A DNA stretch of 64,000 bases from CAYTGM01 sp964437365 (GTDB lineage: Bacteria > Sumerlaeota > Sumerlaeia > SLMS01): contig CAYTGM010000003.1 of the NCBI GenBank assembly GCA_964437365.1, forward strand, positions 205,371 to 269,370, written 5' to 3'. The notes beneath the pieces are model-generated. The model saw only the letters and a program-made list of their open reading frames with translations. It had not been told where the DNA came from and did no database searches. Each line of letters starts with the position of its first letter. The first letter of the stretch is position 1. Both the position numbers and the translations under genes were made by a program. Below are positions 44,658 to 52,705 of this stretch, piece after piece.

Positions 44658-44827
44658 ATTTTTTTTGCCTTTACTATCAGTAACACCATCAACTTAGACG
44701 CTCAGCTCAACTCATCAAGTAAAATCACACGATAACAGCATATCAGGTTGTCATTCTATAGTTTGCCTGGTACCCAGGTGATAATGTCGCTTGATTGCCC
44801 AAAAACATTCACATACAAGAAGAATCC

Positions 44828-45604
44828 ATGATCAACGAACTTATCAACTACTGGAGACCGAACACGAAAGCCACAATCTTGAGCGGAGCGGGCTTGAGTA
44901 CCGGCTCAGGTCTCCCCGACTTCCGTTCAAAACAGGGACTCTGGAAATCAAGACCCGAAGAGTTAGCAAGCCTCGAGTCGCTATACGGAAATACCGATGA
45001 GTTCTACTTTTTCTATCAATGGCGTATCAAAAAACTTTGGCAGGCAAGTCCGAACGACGGGCACCTGTCTATCGCACAACTTGAGAAAAGAGGGTTTCTC
45101 GAATCTGTCATTACGCAGAACGTGGACGGATTTCATCAGAGAGCAGGGTCAAAGAATGTGATCGAACTCCACGGAAGCCTGCTTACCGTCAGTTGTGTTG
45201 AATCCGGTAAGAAATTCGACAGTCGTCACCTTCTTCCAGATCATGATGATTTTGAAGAGAAATATAGACAAGGTAATTACAAACACGGGAAGGAGTGCTA
45301 TGCCCCAGAAACCAATGCGTTTCTCAGACCGGACGTTGTCCTTTTCGGAGAGCAACTTCCACAGGACTCCCTTCAGAGAGCCTATGAATCCTCGGTACAA
45401 TCCGATCTGTTTCTTGTCGTGGGTTCTTCCCTCATGGTCAGCCCGGCAAACCTCTTTCCAAGGATAGCACTCGAAAATGGTGCGAAACTGTGTATCATTA
45501 ACCGCGATCCAACCCCCTACGACGATCTGGCTGACTGGGTCTTCCACGAGGACACAACAGAGGTGCTGGGGACTCTTTCCGCAGCACTTTGTGGCGACGC
45601 ATAA
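44828..45604 (+). CDS. SIR2-family protein deacylase with a reduced zinc site
   Basis: A 258-residue sirtuin. The NAD-binding and catalytic motifs are intact: GAGLSTGSGLPDFRS near residue 20, TQNVDGFHQRAG at ~96-107, the general-base His115 in ELHGS, and RPDVVLFGEQLP and VVGSSLMVSPA later. The zinc module normally has two CxxC pairs; here each has lost its second Cys (CVES at 123-126 and CYAP at 157-160). The protein would remove acyl groups from lysines using NAD, if the altered module still folds. ATG 44828 is chosen over an upstream TTG. Its 3' region holds a dispersed repeat. Confidence 0.88.
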   Translation: MINELINYWRPNTKATILSGAGLSTGSGLPDFRSKQGLWKSRPEELASLESLYGNTDEFYFFYQWRIKKLWQASPNDGHLSIAQLEKRGFLESVITQNVDGFHQRAGSKNVIELHGSLLTVSCVESGKKFDSRHLLPDHDDFEEKYRQGNYKHGKECYAPETNAFLRPDVVLFGEQLPQDSLQRAYESSVQSDLFLVVGSSLMVSPANLFPRIALENGAKLCIINRDPTPYDDLADWVFHEDTTEVLGTLSAALCGDA

Positions 45605-45974
45605 TACCGGGACTACGACATAATACCTTACTTGGATATCATGATTGAAGAAGACGAATCGGGGATATTGCTCTGCCTCCTTCTTGTTTAAGGTTTGCAC
45701 CGAAAAGTGTTAGCCGATGGCTCACTTCAATTTGCAGACAATGAGTTACAGTATCCCTGCCCCCCGGATAGGAGGGATACCGCGGCGATCCTGAACCGTT
45801 CTCGGTCCGATGCCCATCGGACCTGCATCGCTCCGACATCGCTCCGGCATCGTCCCGAAAAGCAGGAAGGGCGAAAAATCACGCTCGGGCTCGTGCCTTG
45901 ATGGAAAGCCGCTCCAATCTCCTTACAACCCTTAAAAGCGGCACTCTTCCTGCCCTGACAACACAACAGGGCAC
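45605..45974. other. Intergenic region carrying repeat copy 2
   Basis: A 370-base gap between the sirtuin gene and an ABC-transporter operon on the same strand. It holds the 76-base repeat at 45781-45856 and, immediately before it, an 8-bp hairpin (GTATCCCT / AGGGATAC, 45751-45780). The promoter of the downstream operon should be here, but no clear -35/-10 or TPP riboswitch is visible. Confidence 0.5.
45781..45856 (-). repeat. 11-bp-period dispersed intergenic repeat, copy 2
   Basis: Read on the minus strand it opens GGGACGATGCC, then has GGAGCGAT boxes at 11-base steps, and matches copy 1 (27952-28027) at 71 of 76 positions. It contains a perfect 8-bp inverted repeat GTCCGATG-GG-CATCGGAC that is imperfect in copy 1. 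Like copy 1 it lies past the stop of the upstream gene (here 176 bases past the sirtuin stop), and it has the same orientation relative to transcription. Confidence 0.85.
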
Positions 45975-46793
45975 ATGAAACAGTTACTCTTGTCGCTCTA
46001 TTGCCGCGCAACTAATCTCTCATCATTTACGAAACAAGGAGATCCGCCCGTTTCCACTCATCTGAACATTGAGTCTCTCAAGATGGAGTTCTCGAGCGGT
46101 ACTCTTGCCCTCAGGGACATAAATCTTGAGATCCAAAAGGGCGAATTCGTGGCGATCGTCGGTCCCTCAGGTTGCGGAAAGTCAACGCTGCTGCGGATCA
46201 TTGCAGGGCTTTTGAAAGCCTCCTCGGGAGAGATTCAGAACGAGCAGGAACGAAAGGATAGCGTTTCCTTCGTTTTTCAGGCGCCAACGCTTCTCCCCTG
46301 GCGATCGGTGCTTAGAAACGTGCGTCTCCCCCTCGAATTGAAGAACGACAAGCAAGCCGGATCTGAAGATCGTGTCCTCTCGCTACTTGAACTGGTTGGA
46401 TTGGAGGACTTTGCGAATGCTTATCCTCATCAACTCTCCGGTGGGATGCAGATGCGTGTGAGTCTTGCCCGCGCTCTGGTGACCAATCCCGAGCTCCTCC
46501 TTCTTGATGAACCGTTTGGCGCCCTCGATGACATCATGCGAGAAACGCTCAATGTTGAGCTCCGTTCACTCTGGAAGCGAAATAACTTTACGGCCATGTT
46601 TGTCACCCACAACGTGGCTGAGGCGATATACCTGGCAGATCGTGTGCTCATCATGAGTAGACGCCCCGGGACAATCCTTGAGGAGATACCTGTTGATCTG
46701 GAAGTTGATCGACAGCCGGAGATCAAATCAACCCGTGAGTTTGCTGAACTATATGGTCAGGTAAGCCGTTCTTTGAAGGAGGCCTCTCAATGA
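45975..46793 (+). CDS. ABC importer ATPase (nitrate/sulfonate/THI5-type)
   Basis: A 272-residue ATPase of the SsuB/TauB/ThiZ group. Walker A is GPSGCGKST (residues 63-71), the Q-loop is FQAPTLLPW, the signature is LSGGMQMR, Walker B is LLLLDEPFGALD and the switch His is in VTHNVAEA. It powers the permease and binding protein that follow. The first ~28 residues are not conserved-looking and the real start may be slightly downstream, though no better start codon is visible. The permease overlaps by 4 bases (ATGA). Confidence 0.92.
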   Translation: MKQLLLSLYCRATNLSSFTKQGDPPVSTHLNIESLKMEFSSGTLALRDINLEIQKGEFVAIVGPSGCGKSTLLRIIAGLLKASSGEIQNEQERKDSVSFVFQAPTLLPWRSVLRNVRLPLELKNDKQAGSEDRVLSLLELVGLEDFANAYPHQLSGGMQMRVSLARALVTNPELLLLDEPFGALDDIMRETLNVELRSLWKRNNFTAMFVTHNVAEAIYLADRVLIMSRRPGTILEEIPVDLEVDRQPEIKSTREFAELYGQVSRSLKEASQ

Positions 46794-47575
46794 AGTCTTT
46801 TTCGAAAGTATTTCTGCAGTATATACTTCCCCCACTATTGACTTTTGTTATCTTTGTTGTTCTCTGGCACCTGGCTGTCAAAGTCTTCGACCTCAAGCCG
46901 TTCCAGGTACCACTCCCTGCTAAAGTTTGGGAAGCGACTTTTAAGGATGATAATTTCAAACGACTTTTGCAGGGAAGCTATCTCACGGGAGTAGCTGCAG
47001 TTTCGGGCTTCCTTATCAGCCTGATAATTGGCTCTTTCACTTCCTTTCTCTTCTCACAATCTGTAATGATTCAACGTGCCCTTTATCCTTACGCGATTTT
47101 CTTTCAAACGGTTCCGATCATCGCCATCGCGCCGCTCATTATTACATGGTTCGGACCCGAGATTCAAAGCATCATTGTCATTGCCGCTATCATCAGTCTG
47201 TTCCCGATCATTACGAACGTCACTACGGGACTGACCGAGCTGGATAATTCCATGGTTGAGCTTTTTGAACTTCACCGTGCTTCCAGACTGCAGAAACTCT
47301 TGAAGTTGCAGCTACCCAACTCTGTTCCCTACTTGATCACAGGAGCAAAGACATCAAGCGGGCTCTCTGTCATTGGAGCGATCATCGGCGAATTGTTCGG
47401 AAGTCATGGACAGGATAAGTTTGGACTTGGTTACTTAATCTACCTCACAAGTAGCCAGCTGAAACTGGACCTGATGTTTTCAGCGATTATCGCCTCAACT
47501 TTGCTTGGCCTCTTCATCTTTGGTGTGGTCAGCTTATCGGGTCGGTTGATTTTGCTCAGATGGAGAAACGACTAA
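46790..47575 (+). CDS. ABC importer permease (BPD transport family)
   Basis: A 261-residue inner-membrane permease with about six helices. It matches the SsuC/TauC/ThiX type: an N-terminal helix, VWEATFKD, a middle region RALYPYAIFFQTVPIIAIAPLI, the EAA loop (ELFELHRASRLQKLLKLQLPNSVPYLITGAKT) and a final helix. It forms the pore for the ATPase upstream and receives substrate from the lipoprotein encoded next. The 4-base overlap with the ATPase gene indicates translational coupling. Confidence 0.93.
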   Translation: MKSFSKVFLQYILPPLLTFVIFVVLWHLAVKVFDLKPFQVPLPAKVWEATFKDDNFKRLLQGSYLTGVAAVSGFLISLIIGSFTSFLFSQSVMIQRALYPYAIFFQTVPIIAIAPLIITWFGPEIQSIIVIAAIISLFPIITNVTTGLTELDNSMVELFELHRASRLQKLLKLQLPNSVPYLITGAKTSSGLSVIGAIIGELFGSHGQDKFGLGYLIYLTSSQLKLDLMFSAIIASTLLGLFIFGVVSLSGRLILLRWRND

Positions 47576-47599
47576 ACAATGCATAGACAAGGTCTTTCT

Positions 47600-48598
47600 A
47601 TGAAAATCTCATTCATCTTATACTTTTCGTTTATAGTGATTATCTTTTCGGGATGTTCCCAGGATCGCGATGAACAACCAGTCACAGGGAGTAATGGTGA
47701 AGCTCTTGAAAAAGTCTCCATTGTTCTTAACTGGTTCCCCGAGGCAGAACATGGTGGTTTTTACGCTACAGATATACTGGGCTACTATGAAGAAGAAGGG
47801 CTGGATGTGGAGATTATATCGGGTGGGGTTGATGTACAGGTTGCTCCACGAGTGGCCACGCGACAGGTCGAGTTTGGTGTGATGAATGCTGACAGGGTTG
47901 TTTTTGCGCGAGCGGCTGAAGCGAATGTGGTTGCACTCAATGCACCACTCCAGAATAGCCCCCGCTGCATTATGGTACATGAGGAAAGTGGAAAACGTCA
48001 GTTATCAGATCTAACAGATATGACTTTGGCCATGAATATGCAGGGTGCATTTGCTCAGTTCATCAAAGCAAATAGTTCGCTTGAGAATGTGAAGATTGTT
48101 CCCTATCCTGGAAGTATCAGTGTTTTTCTGAACGACCAGAATTTTGGTCAACAGGCCTATGTCTTCAGCGAGCCATTCGTTGCAAAGAAAAACGGAGCGA
48201 ATCCATACAATATTATGCTTTCTGACGCTGGGTTCAATGTGTATACCAGTTGCCTGATCACATCTGACGAATTACTGGAAGAACGCCCGGAGCTTGTCGA
48301 AAAGTTTACGAGGGCCTCTATTAAGGGCTGGCAGACATACATGAAGGACTACGAGGAAACAAATAAGGTTATTAATTCTCTCAACCCGGAAATGGGAATG
48401 GATATCCTCGCTTTTGGAGTCGAACAGATGCAGCCTCTTGTCTTTACAGAATCTGTAACAGAAAAGAACCTTGGAGCAATGACCGCTGATAGATGGCAAA
48501 CTCTTGTTCAGCAAATGGAAGAGCTTGAACTTATCGAGAAGGGTGAGGTTTCCGCTGCCAGCTGCTATACCACTGATTTTCAACTGTCGGGAGAATAA
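47600..48598 (+). CDS. NMT1/THI5-like substrate-binding lipoprotein
   Basis: A 332-residue binding protein with a lipoprotein signal (ending IIFSGCSQ). The family hallmark LNWFPEAEHGGFYATDILGYYEEEGLDV opens the mature part in pieces, followed by VDVQVAPRVATRQVEFGVMNAD and AFAQFIKANSS-type segments. THI5/NMT1 proteins bind hydroxymethylpyrimidine, other pyrimidine precursors, or sulfonates, nitrate and riboflavin in various subgroups; the ligand here is not known. ATG 47600 is chosen because AAGG lies 7 bases upstream and it begins the signal. It ends 6 bases before the aminotransferase gene, so it is part of the vitamin-type operon. Confidence 0.9.
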   Translation: MKISFILYFSFIVIIFSGCSQDRDEQPVTGSNGEALEKVSIVLNWFPEAEHGGFYATDILGYYEEEGLDVEIISGGVDVQVAPRVATRQVEFGVMNADRVVFARAAEANVVALNAPLQNSPRCIMVHEESGKRQLSDLTDMTLAMNMQGAFAQFIKANSSLENVKIVPYPGSISVFLNDQNFGQQAYVFSEPFVAKKNGANPYNIMLSDAGFNVYTSCLITSDELLEERPELVEKFTRASIKGWQTYMKDYEETNKVINSLNPEMGMDILAFGVEQMQPLVFTESVTEKNLGAMTADRWQTLVQQMEELELIEKGEVSAASCYTTDFQLSGE

Positions 48599-48604
48599 GC
48601 GAAT

Positions 48605-49486
48605 ATGCCTATTCTCTATTTGAATGGACAGTTTGTTGAACACCAGGAAGCTTCGTTAGACCCGCTTGATCGTGGGATGCTGCTGGGAGATGGGGTCTTT
48701 GAAACGATACGGTGTGAGCGGGGACAGATACTGTTTCATGTAGCCCACTTTTCTCGACTTGCAAGAAGTGCCCGCATTCTCGAAATTGCCTGGAACATGG
48801 CCCCAAACGACCTCTTGTCTATATGCCACCAGATCCTCGATGCAAACAACCTTGAGACCGCACGTTTGCGTGTGACGTTGAGTCGTGGTGAAATGGGACC
48901 AAGCCCCCTGATCGGTTCTAACCAGACTGCCCCAACGCTTATTGTACACGCCTCTGGCTTTAATGCAGAAATATTCGATCAACAACGCGAGCACGGTTAT
49001 ACAGCACAGATAAACAAGTTTCCCATCAACCACCACTCACCATTAGCTCAGGTTAAGTCGACAAGCTACCAGGAGCACTTGCTTGCAAGGCATTATGCAC
49101 AGCGGGACAACTATGATGAAGCCATTCTACTGAACACCGATGGTCTTCTAGCCGAATGCTCGATGAGCAATTTATTTATTGTAAGAGATGGAACGGTCTA
49201 TACCCCCCCTGTCGAAGATGGTGCTCTTCCAGGGATTCTCAGGTTAAAGATAAACCTCATCTGCAATCGTCTTGAAATACCCTACAAGGAGGAGCATCTC
49301 ACTGTGGAAGACCTTCATGGTTCAGACGAAGCATTCATCACGAACTCACTGATGGAAGTCATGCCCCTGACCAAGGTGGGGAACAAGTTGATTGCGAATG
49401 GACTTCCCGGGAAGTTGACTTCGCAACTCTTCAAGGAACATCGCCTCGACGTTGAGCAGTTTCTGACGATCGCGCAAGGAGACTAA
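48605..49486 (+). CDS. Class IV PLP aminotransferase/lyase (PabC-like)
   Basis: A 293-residue fold-type IV PLP enzyme. Signatures are LDRGMLLGDGVFETIR at the N-terminus, the Schiff-base Lys in AQVKSTSYQEHLLAR, EAILLNTDGLLAECSMSNLFIV for the cofactor, and LPGILR for the phosphate loop. This family includes 4-amino-4-deoxychorismate lyase (folate pathway), branched-chain aminotransferase and D-amino-acid transaminase. The GDGVFETIR opening and the length favour a PabC-like lyase. Its position between a THI5-type importer and bioD suggests a vitamin-related role; a biotin-pathway aminotransferase is a speculative option. Confidence 0.85.
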   Translation: MPILYLNGQFVEHQEASLDPLDRGMLLGDGVFETIRCERGQILFHVAHFSRLARSARILEIAWNMAPNDLLSICHQILDANNLETARLRVTLSRGEMGPSPLIGSNQTAPTLIVHASGFNAEIFDQQREHGYTAQINKFPINHHSPLAQVKSTSYQEHLLARHYAQRDNYDEAILLNTDGLLAECSMSNLFIVRDGTVYTPPVEDGALPGILRLKINLICNRLEIPYKEEHLTVEDLHGSDEAFITNSLMEVMPLTKVGNKLIANGLPGKLTSQLFKEHRLDVEQFLTIAQGD

Positions 49487-49488
49487 AA

Positions 49489-50238
49489 GTGGGAAAGAGA
49501 AAAGCTGACAAAGATCTATATACATCACTGGAAGCGTCTTCATTCTTTGTTCTTGGAACGGACACAGGCGTTGGTAAAACAGAGGTCACAAAACTTCTTT
49601 CGCTGGAGCTCCTGTCTAATGGAGAGGAAGTCTGTCCTGTGAAGCCTGTTGTCACAGGAGTAAAGTCCCCGGGATCCAAAATAAGGCACTACGAGGATCT
49701 GGAGGAACTCTCGCCTCTCTTTTCTGAAGGGGGACGAGAAGCCTACCAGAAGACACTGGGATTGGATACGCTTACCCCCATTTACGGCTTCAAGAAAGCA
49801 ATGGCACCCTACACAGCCTCAATCCTTGACGGAGATGAGTTAAATTTCAGAAGACTTCGCAGCCGACTGTTGAAACTCAAGACCCATTGCGATCGACAGG
49901 GCGTGCGTATGGTTATTGAAGGAGTTGGAGGTATATACGTTCCTCTCAACACCAGAAAATTATTTGTGGATTTGGTAAAGTCGTGCGGCCTGCCTGCGAT
50001 TGTCGTGACGAGAACAGAGCTCGGAACAATTAACCACACGCTTCTTACGATCGATGCTCTGGCGAAGCATGACATTCCTGTGCAGGGGCTTGTGTTCAAT
50101 CGATTTAAGTCTGGCAAATTAAGTGAGGTCGAAAAAGCATCTGTATCAGAGATACTCGCCTATACGAAAGCGATCAAAAACTTCTATCTTTGTGAGAGAA
50201 AAAGCAAGAAGGGCCAGCTGAGGCTGACCCTTCTTTAA
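49489..50238 (+). CDS. bioD: Dethiobiotin synthetase
   Basis: A 249-residue P-loop enzyme that closes the ureido ring of dethiobiotin from diaminopelargonate, CO2 and ATP. Visible motifs are the ATP loop GTDTGVGKTEVT, the substrate block CPVKPVVTGV, VIEGVGGIYVPLN and VVTRTELGTINHTLLTIDAL. The GTG start has a full AAGGAG site 7 bases upstream and lies 2 bases after the aminotransferase stop, so it is the last gene of the five-gene operon. The usual neighbours bioA, bioB and bioF are not here, so biotin synthesis genes may be scattered or the pathway may be partial. Confidence 0.9.
   Translation: MGKRKADKDLYTSLEASSFFVLGTDTGVGKTEVTKLLSLELLSNGEEVCPVKPVVTGVKSPGSKIRHYEDLEELSPLFSEGGREAYQKTLGLDTLTPIYGFKKAMAPYTASILDGDELNFRRLRSRLLKLKTHCDRQGVRMVIEGVGGIYVPLNTRKLFVDLVKSCGLPAIVVTRTELGTINHTLLTIDALAKHDIPVQGLVFNRFKSGKLSEVEKASVSEILAYTKAIKNFYLCERKSKKGQLRLTLL
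50206..50235 (+). terminator. Stem-loop overlapping the bioD 3' end
   Basis: A 13-bp stem with one mismatch (AAGAAGGGCCAGC and its near complement, 4-base loop) covers the last bioD codons and is followed by T-rich sequence. It probably ends the ABC-bioD transcript. The U-run is short. Confidence 0.55.
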
Positions 50239-50278
50239 TCGTTCTTCGTCTTGCCTGGCAGGATAATCTGGATCAGGG

Positions 50279-50929
50279 TCAGGACTTTTCCTCGTCTTTA
50301 AAAAGATCACGAGTATCGATCTGCTCCATACTCATCATTTCCGAAAGTGACTCTCCCTTACGGGTCGCGACCCAAGAGTTGGTCGGTGCCGTGGGTGGAC
50401 CCGGGTAAATGGCATAGCGACTTATTGCCTCTGTATTAATGATAATCTTACCCTGGGGAAAGCGATCAAAGTGAAGAGCGGGCTGGTTAAAGAGATGGGT
50501 GAGACCCTGACGCGCCTCAACGCCCTGTTTTGCAGTCGTCTTATACCCAACAAAGAGCTTCTTACCACTTCTGAGAATAAGCTCCATCGCTCCGTGGACT
50601 TCATCCCCGACTCCAATATCGTCGCGGGTGCCCTTATACTTTCGACTCAGCATCGTCATGATATTCTTGAATTCCTCTTCATCAACAATGTGAGCTTCAT
50701 TGAGTTGCTGTATTTTCGGCCAGTTCACCTCTTTGTCCGTGTCGAACTCGATGTATTCAATGGCCGAGGCGTTAAAGCTGGAGACAGCCATTTTACCATA
50801 AACGAGGATCTGTTTATTGGTGAAGATCCTGTTTGGCTGAGCGTTTGTGAAGATTTTCTGAATTTCCTGCTCATCAGGCTGGACGAACGAAAAACTTTCA
50901 CCGTCGGCGATGTGAATGGATATTTCCAT
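50279..50929 (-). CDS. Soluble protein of unknown function
   Basis: A 216-residue protein with no signal or membrane helix. Segments such as MEISIHIADGESFSFVQPDE, AVSSFNASAIEYIEFDTDKE, GAMELILRSGKKLFVGYKTT and GKIIINTEAISRYAIYPGPP suggest repeated beta strands. The last ~40 residues are charged and probably unstructured. I do not recognise the family. ATG 50929 is chosen over an upstream in-frame codon because GGA lies 8 bases before it and the N-terminal extension would be low-complexity. It converges with bioD. Confidence 0.65.
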   Translation of the reverse strand: MEISIHIADGESFSFVQPDEQEIQKIFTNAQPNRIFTNKQILVYGKMAVSSFNASAIEYIEFDTDKEVNWPKIQQLNEAHIVDEEEFKNIMTMLSRKYKGTRDDIGVGDEVHGAMELILRSGKKLFVGYKTTAKQGVEARQGLTHLFNQPALHFDRFPQGKIIINTEAISRYAIYPGPPTAPTNSWVATRKGESLSEMMSMEQIDTRDLFKDEEKS

Positions 50930-51581
50930 GATAATATTCCTGAGTATTGGATACCTTTTATAAATCCTGAAGGTTGAATCGCTCCTGTATCTTAAGTGCG
51001 CAAGTCCAATCACTTTCGCTCGACGAGACGGCTCTTCGCTTCTGTGGAAAGCATGGGAGGTTTGCAGGGTGGGTCACCTTAGAATGATCAGAAGCAAGGC
51101 GCGTCCAATGTCTTTGAACAGATTACTTGCGAAGCGGCCTGTAGCAGCTCCCTGTTATCGACCGCAGGTGATTTGCATGTTGATGTGGGATTAACCTCTG
51201 AGCTGGCGATAGAGAAGTAATCGGTTACAGAGCGCAAGATGGGCAATCTTGAGCAATTTGTTGTAAGCGCATTCAAACCGGGGTACAACTTTATTCCTTG
51301 TCTATACACGGGATTATCTTTGCATTGAACCCTTCTGGGTAAAAGCTCATTCATCAACTTGCCTTCGAGAAGTCACCGCCTTCAGATAAATCGTTGTATC
51401 TTCACCAGTGACATTCCTGTCTGTTTTTAGCGGGTGAAATCAACTTCTCAATTGCACCTCCACCGAGGTATAGACACACTTACTCATCGTTAGACAGTGG
51501 TATCATCAAGTTCTTCTCATGGATTCAACCTGGCCGGGGGTGAGGAGCTTGAAATTATGACTTTTGAGTAGAGAGAAAAAC
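50930..51581. other. Long intergenic region, possible decayed coding
   Basis: A 652-base gap between divergent genes. Around 51075-51330 two plus-strand frames and one minus-strand frame stay open for 70-90 codons with coding-like composition but lack a start with a ribosome-binding site or a recognisable family, so it may be decayed coding. The rest should hold the promoters for both flanking genes. No RNA gene or repeat copy is seen. Confidence 0.35.
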
Positions 51582-52571
51582 ATGATGAAAGCATTCGCGA
51601 GGCCTGCACTTGCAGGCAGTATGATTCTTAGTGCCTTAGCCATCAGCACAATCCACGCACAACAAACAAACATCATCATCGACGGCCCCAACGGAATGGC
51701 CGAGGGAGATCTCGGGTTCAGTATGTCCAATGGCTGGCTGACAAGCAGCTTTGCTACGGGGTACGATAACAGCCCAACACTTTGGGCAACTTCATGGGAT
51801 GGCAATGCCATCGAAGAAGAAGTCTGGGAAAATGAAGTAGAAAACCCAGAGGATCTTCAATGCGCTGCCTATGAACTCACACCTTACCTTTCTCCATACA
51901 TTAAAACAGAAGCAGAAGTATATGCGTGGTGGGCCTCTGGGTCTAATCGCGCTCAGGATGCGAAGTACAGTGTTTTCCACGACACGGGGATTGATACGGT
52001 CACCGTCAATCAGACGCAGAATGGCGGGCAGTGGAATCTTCTGGGAACCTACAGCTTTACCGACGGCTTGTTGGTAAATCCAGGACGTCCGGTTAACCAG
52101 GTTCGTCTATATAATGATTTCACTCAGGGCAGTGTCGTCTCGGCTGATGCCGTGAAGTATTCGATCATTTCGCAGACTATCACTTTCGATGACGGTGAAG
52201 ACAACTTCAACGGATCGAGCAACTGGTTTCAGAGCACAAGCGTTCCTGGATACCTCTATGAAGGTTATCATGCGAGAGCAACAGAGGCGACTTCAGACGC
52301 TGCAACATTCAGTTTCTTCCTGGAGGAGGCTGGTGATTATGAAGTACGAGCACGCTGGACATCTGGTGCAAACCGAAGCTCCAGTGCTCCGTATATCATC
52401 TATCACAGCCAGGGATCAACAACTGTCACCGTTGACCAGAAGCAGAATGGTGGACAGTGGGTTTCGCTTGGTACGTTCAACTTTAATTACGGAACGAACC
52501 ACGTTAAGCTATCCTGCTGGACGACGCCTGGAGAATTTGTCATCGCCGACGCAATTCAGCTGAAAAAGTAA
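51582..52571 (+). CDS. Secreted protein with two golvesin C-terminal-like domains
   Basis: A 329-residue protein with a signal peptide ending STIHAQ. Residues ~100-195 and ~220-328 each match the golvesin-type beta-sandwich pattern. The first has AEVYAWWASGSNRAQDAKYS then TVNQTQNGGQWNLLGTY; the second has YEVRARWTSGANRSSSAPYI then TVDQKQNGGQWVSLGTFNF and ends ADAIQL. Such domains are found on secreted hydrolases and attachment proteins, so this may be a surface adhesin or carbohydrate-binding protein with no catalytic module. ATG 51582 starts the signal peptide. Two stem-loops follow the stop. Confidence 0.85.
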   Translation: MMKAFARPALAGSMILSALAISTIHAQQTNIIIDGPNGMAEGDLGFSMSNGWLTSSFATGYDNSPTLWATSWDGNAIEEEVWENEVENPEDLQCAAYELTPYLSPYIKTEAEVYAWWASGSNRAQDAKYSVFHDTGIDTVTVNQTQNGGQWNLLGTYSFTDGLLVNPGRPVNQVRLYNDFTQGSVVSADAVKYSIISQTITFDDGEDNFNGSSNWFQSTSVPGYLYEGYHARATEATSDAATFSFFLEEAGDYEVRARWTSGANRSSSAPYIIYHSQGSTTVTVDQKQNGGQWVSLGTFNFNYGTNHVKLSCWTTPGEFVIADAIQLKK

Positions 52572-52592
52572 CGGTGCAAGCAGAACTTAATA

Positions 52593-52666
52593 ACTGATTG
52601 AAGCAATCAGCAACTTAATGATTGGGTGGTGAAACCGTCTTGGAAAAGCCGGGGGATCCACCCAAT
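52593..52666. terminator. Stem-loops between convergent genes
   Basis: A 7-bp hairpin (CTGATTG-AAG-CAATCAG, 52594-52610) is followed by a 9-bp one (ATTGGGTGG / CCACCCAAT, 52621-52666, 28-base loop). They sit between the golvesin-type gene and the convergent GT4 gene and probably mark transcript ends. There is no U-run. Confidence 0.35.
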
Positions 52667-52705
52667 ATTCATGCTTAACAGGAAACTGTTTTGATCGATG
52701 ATCGA

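Noticed and set aside
45149..45700. A 183-codon minus-strand open frame
   Set aside because: It is antisense to the sirtuin gene and has no family motif or ribosome-binding site.
45727..46011. A 94-codon minus-strand frame across repeat copy 2
   Set aside because: It runs antisense into the ABC ATPase gene, has no ribosome-binding site, and the repeat copies do not show synonymous-biased change.
50239..50278. Minus-strand resemblance to part of a TPP riboswitch (CTGATC then a CCAG element)
   Set aside because: It is at the 3' end of both flanking genes and the CTGAGA 5' part of the riboswitch is missing.
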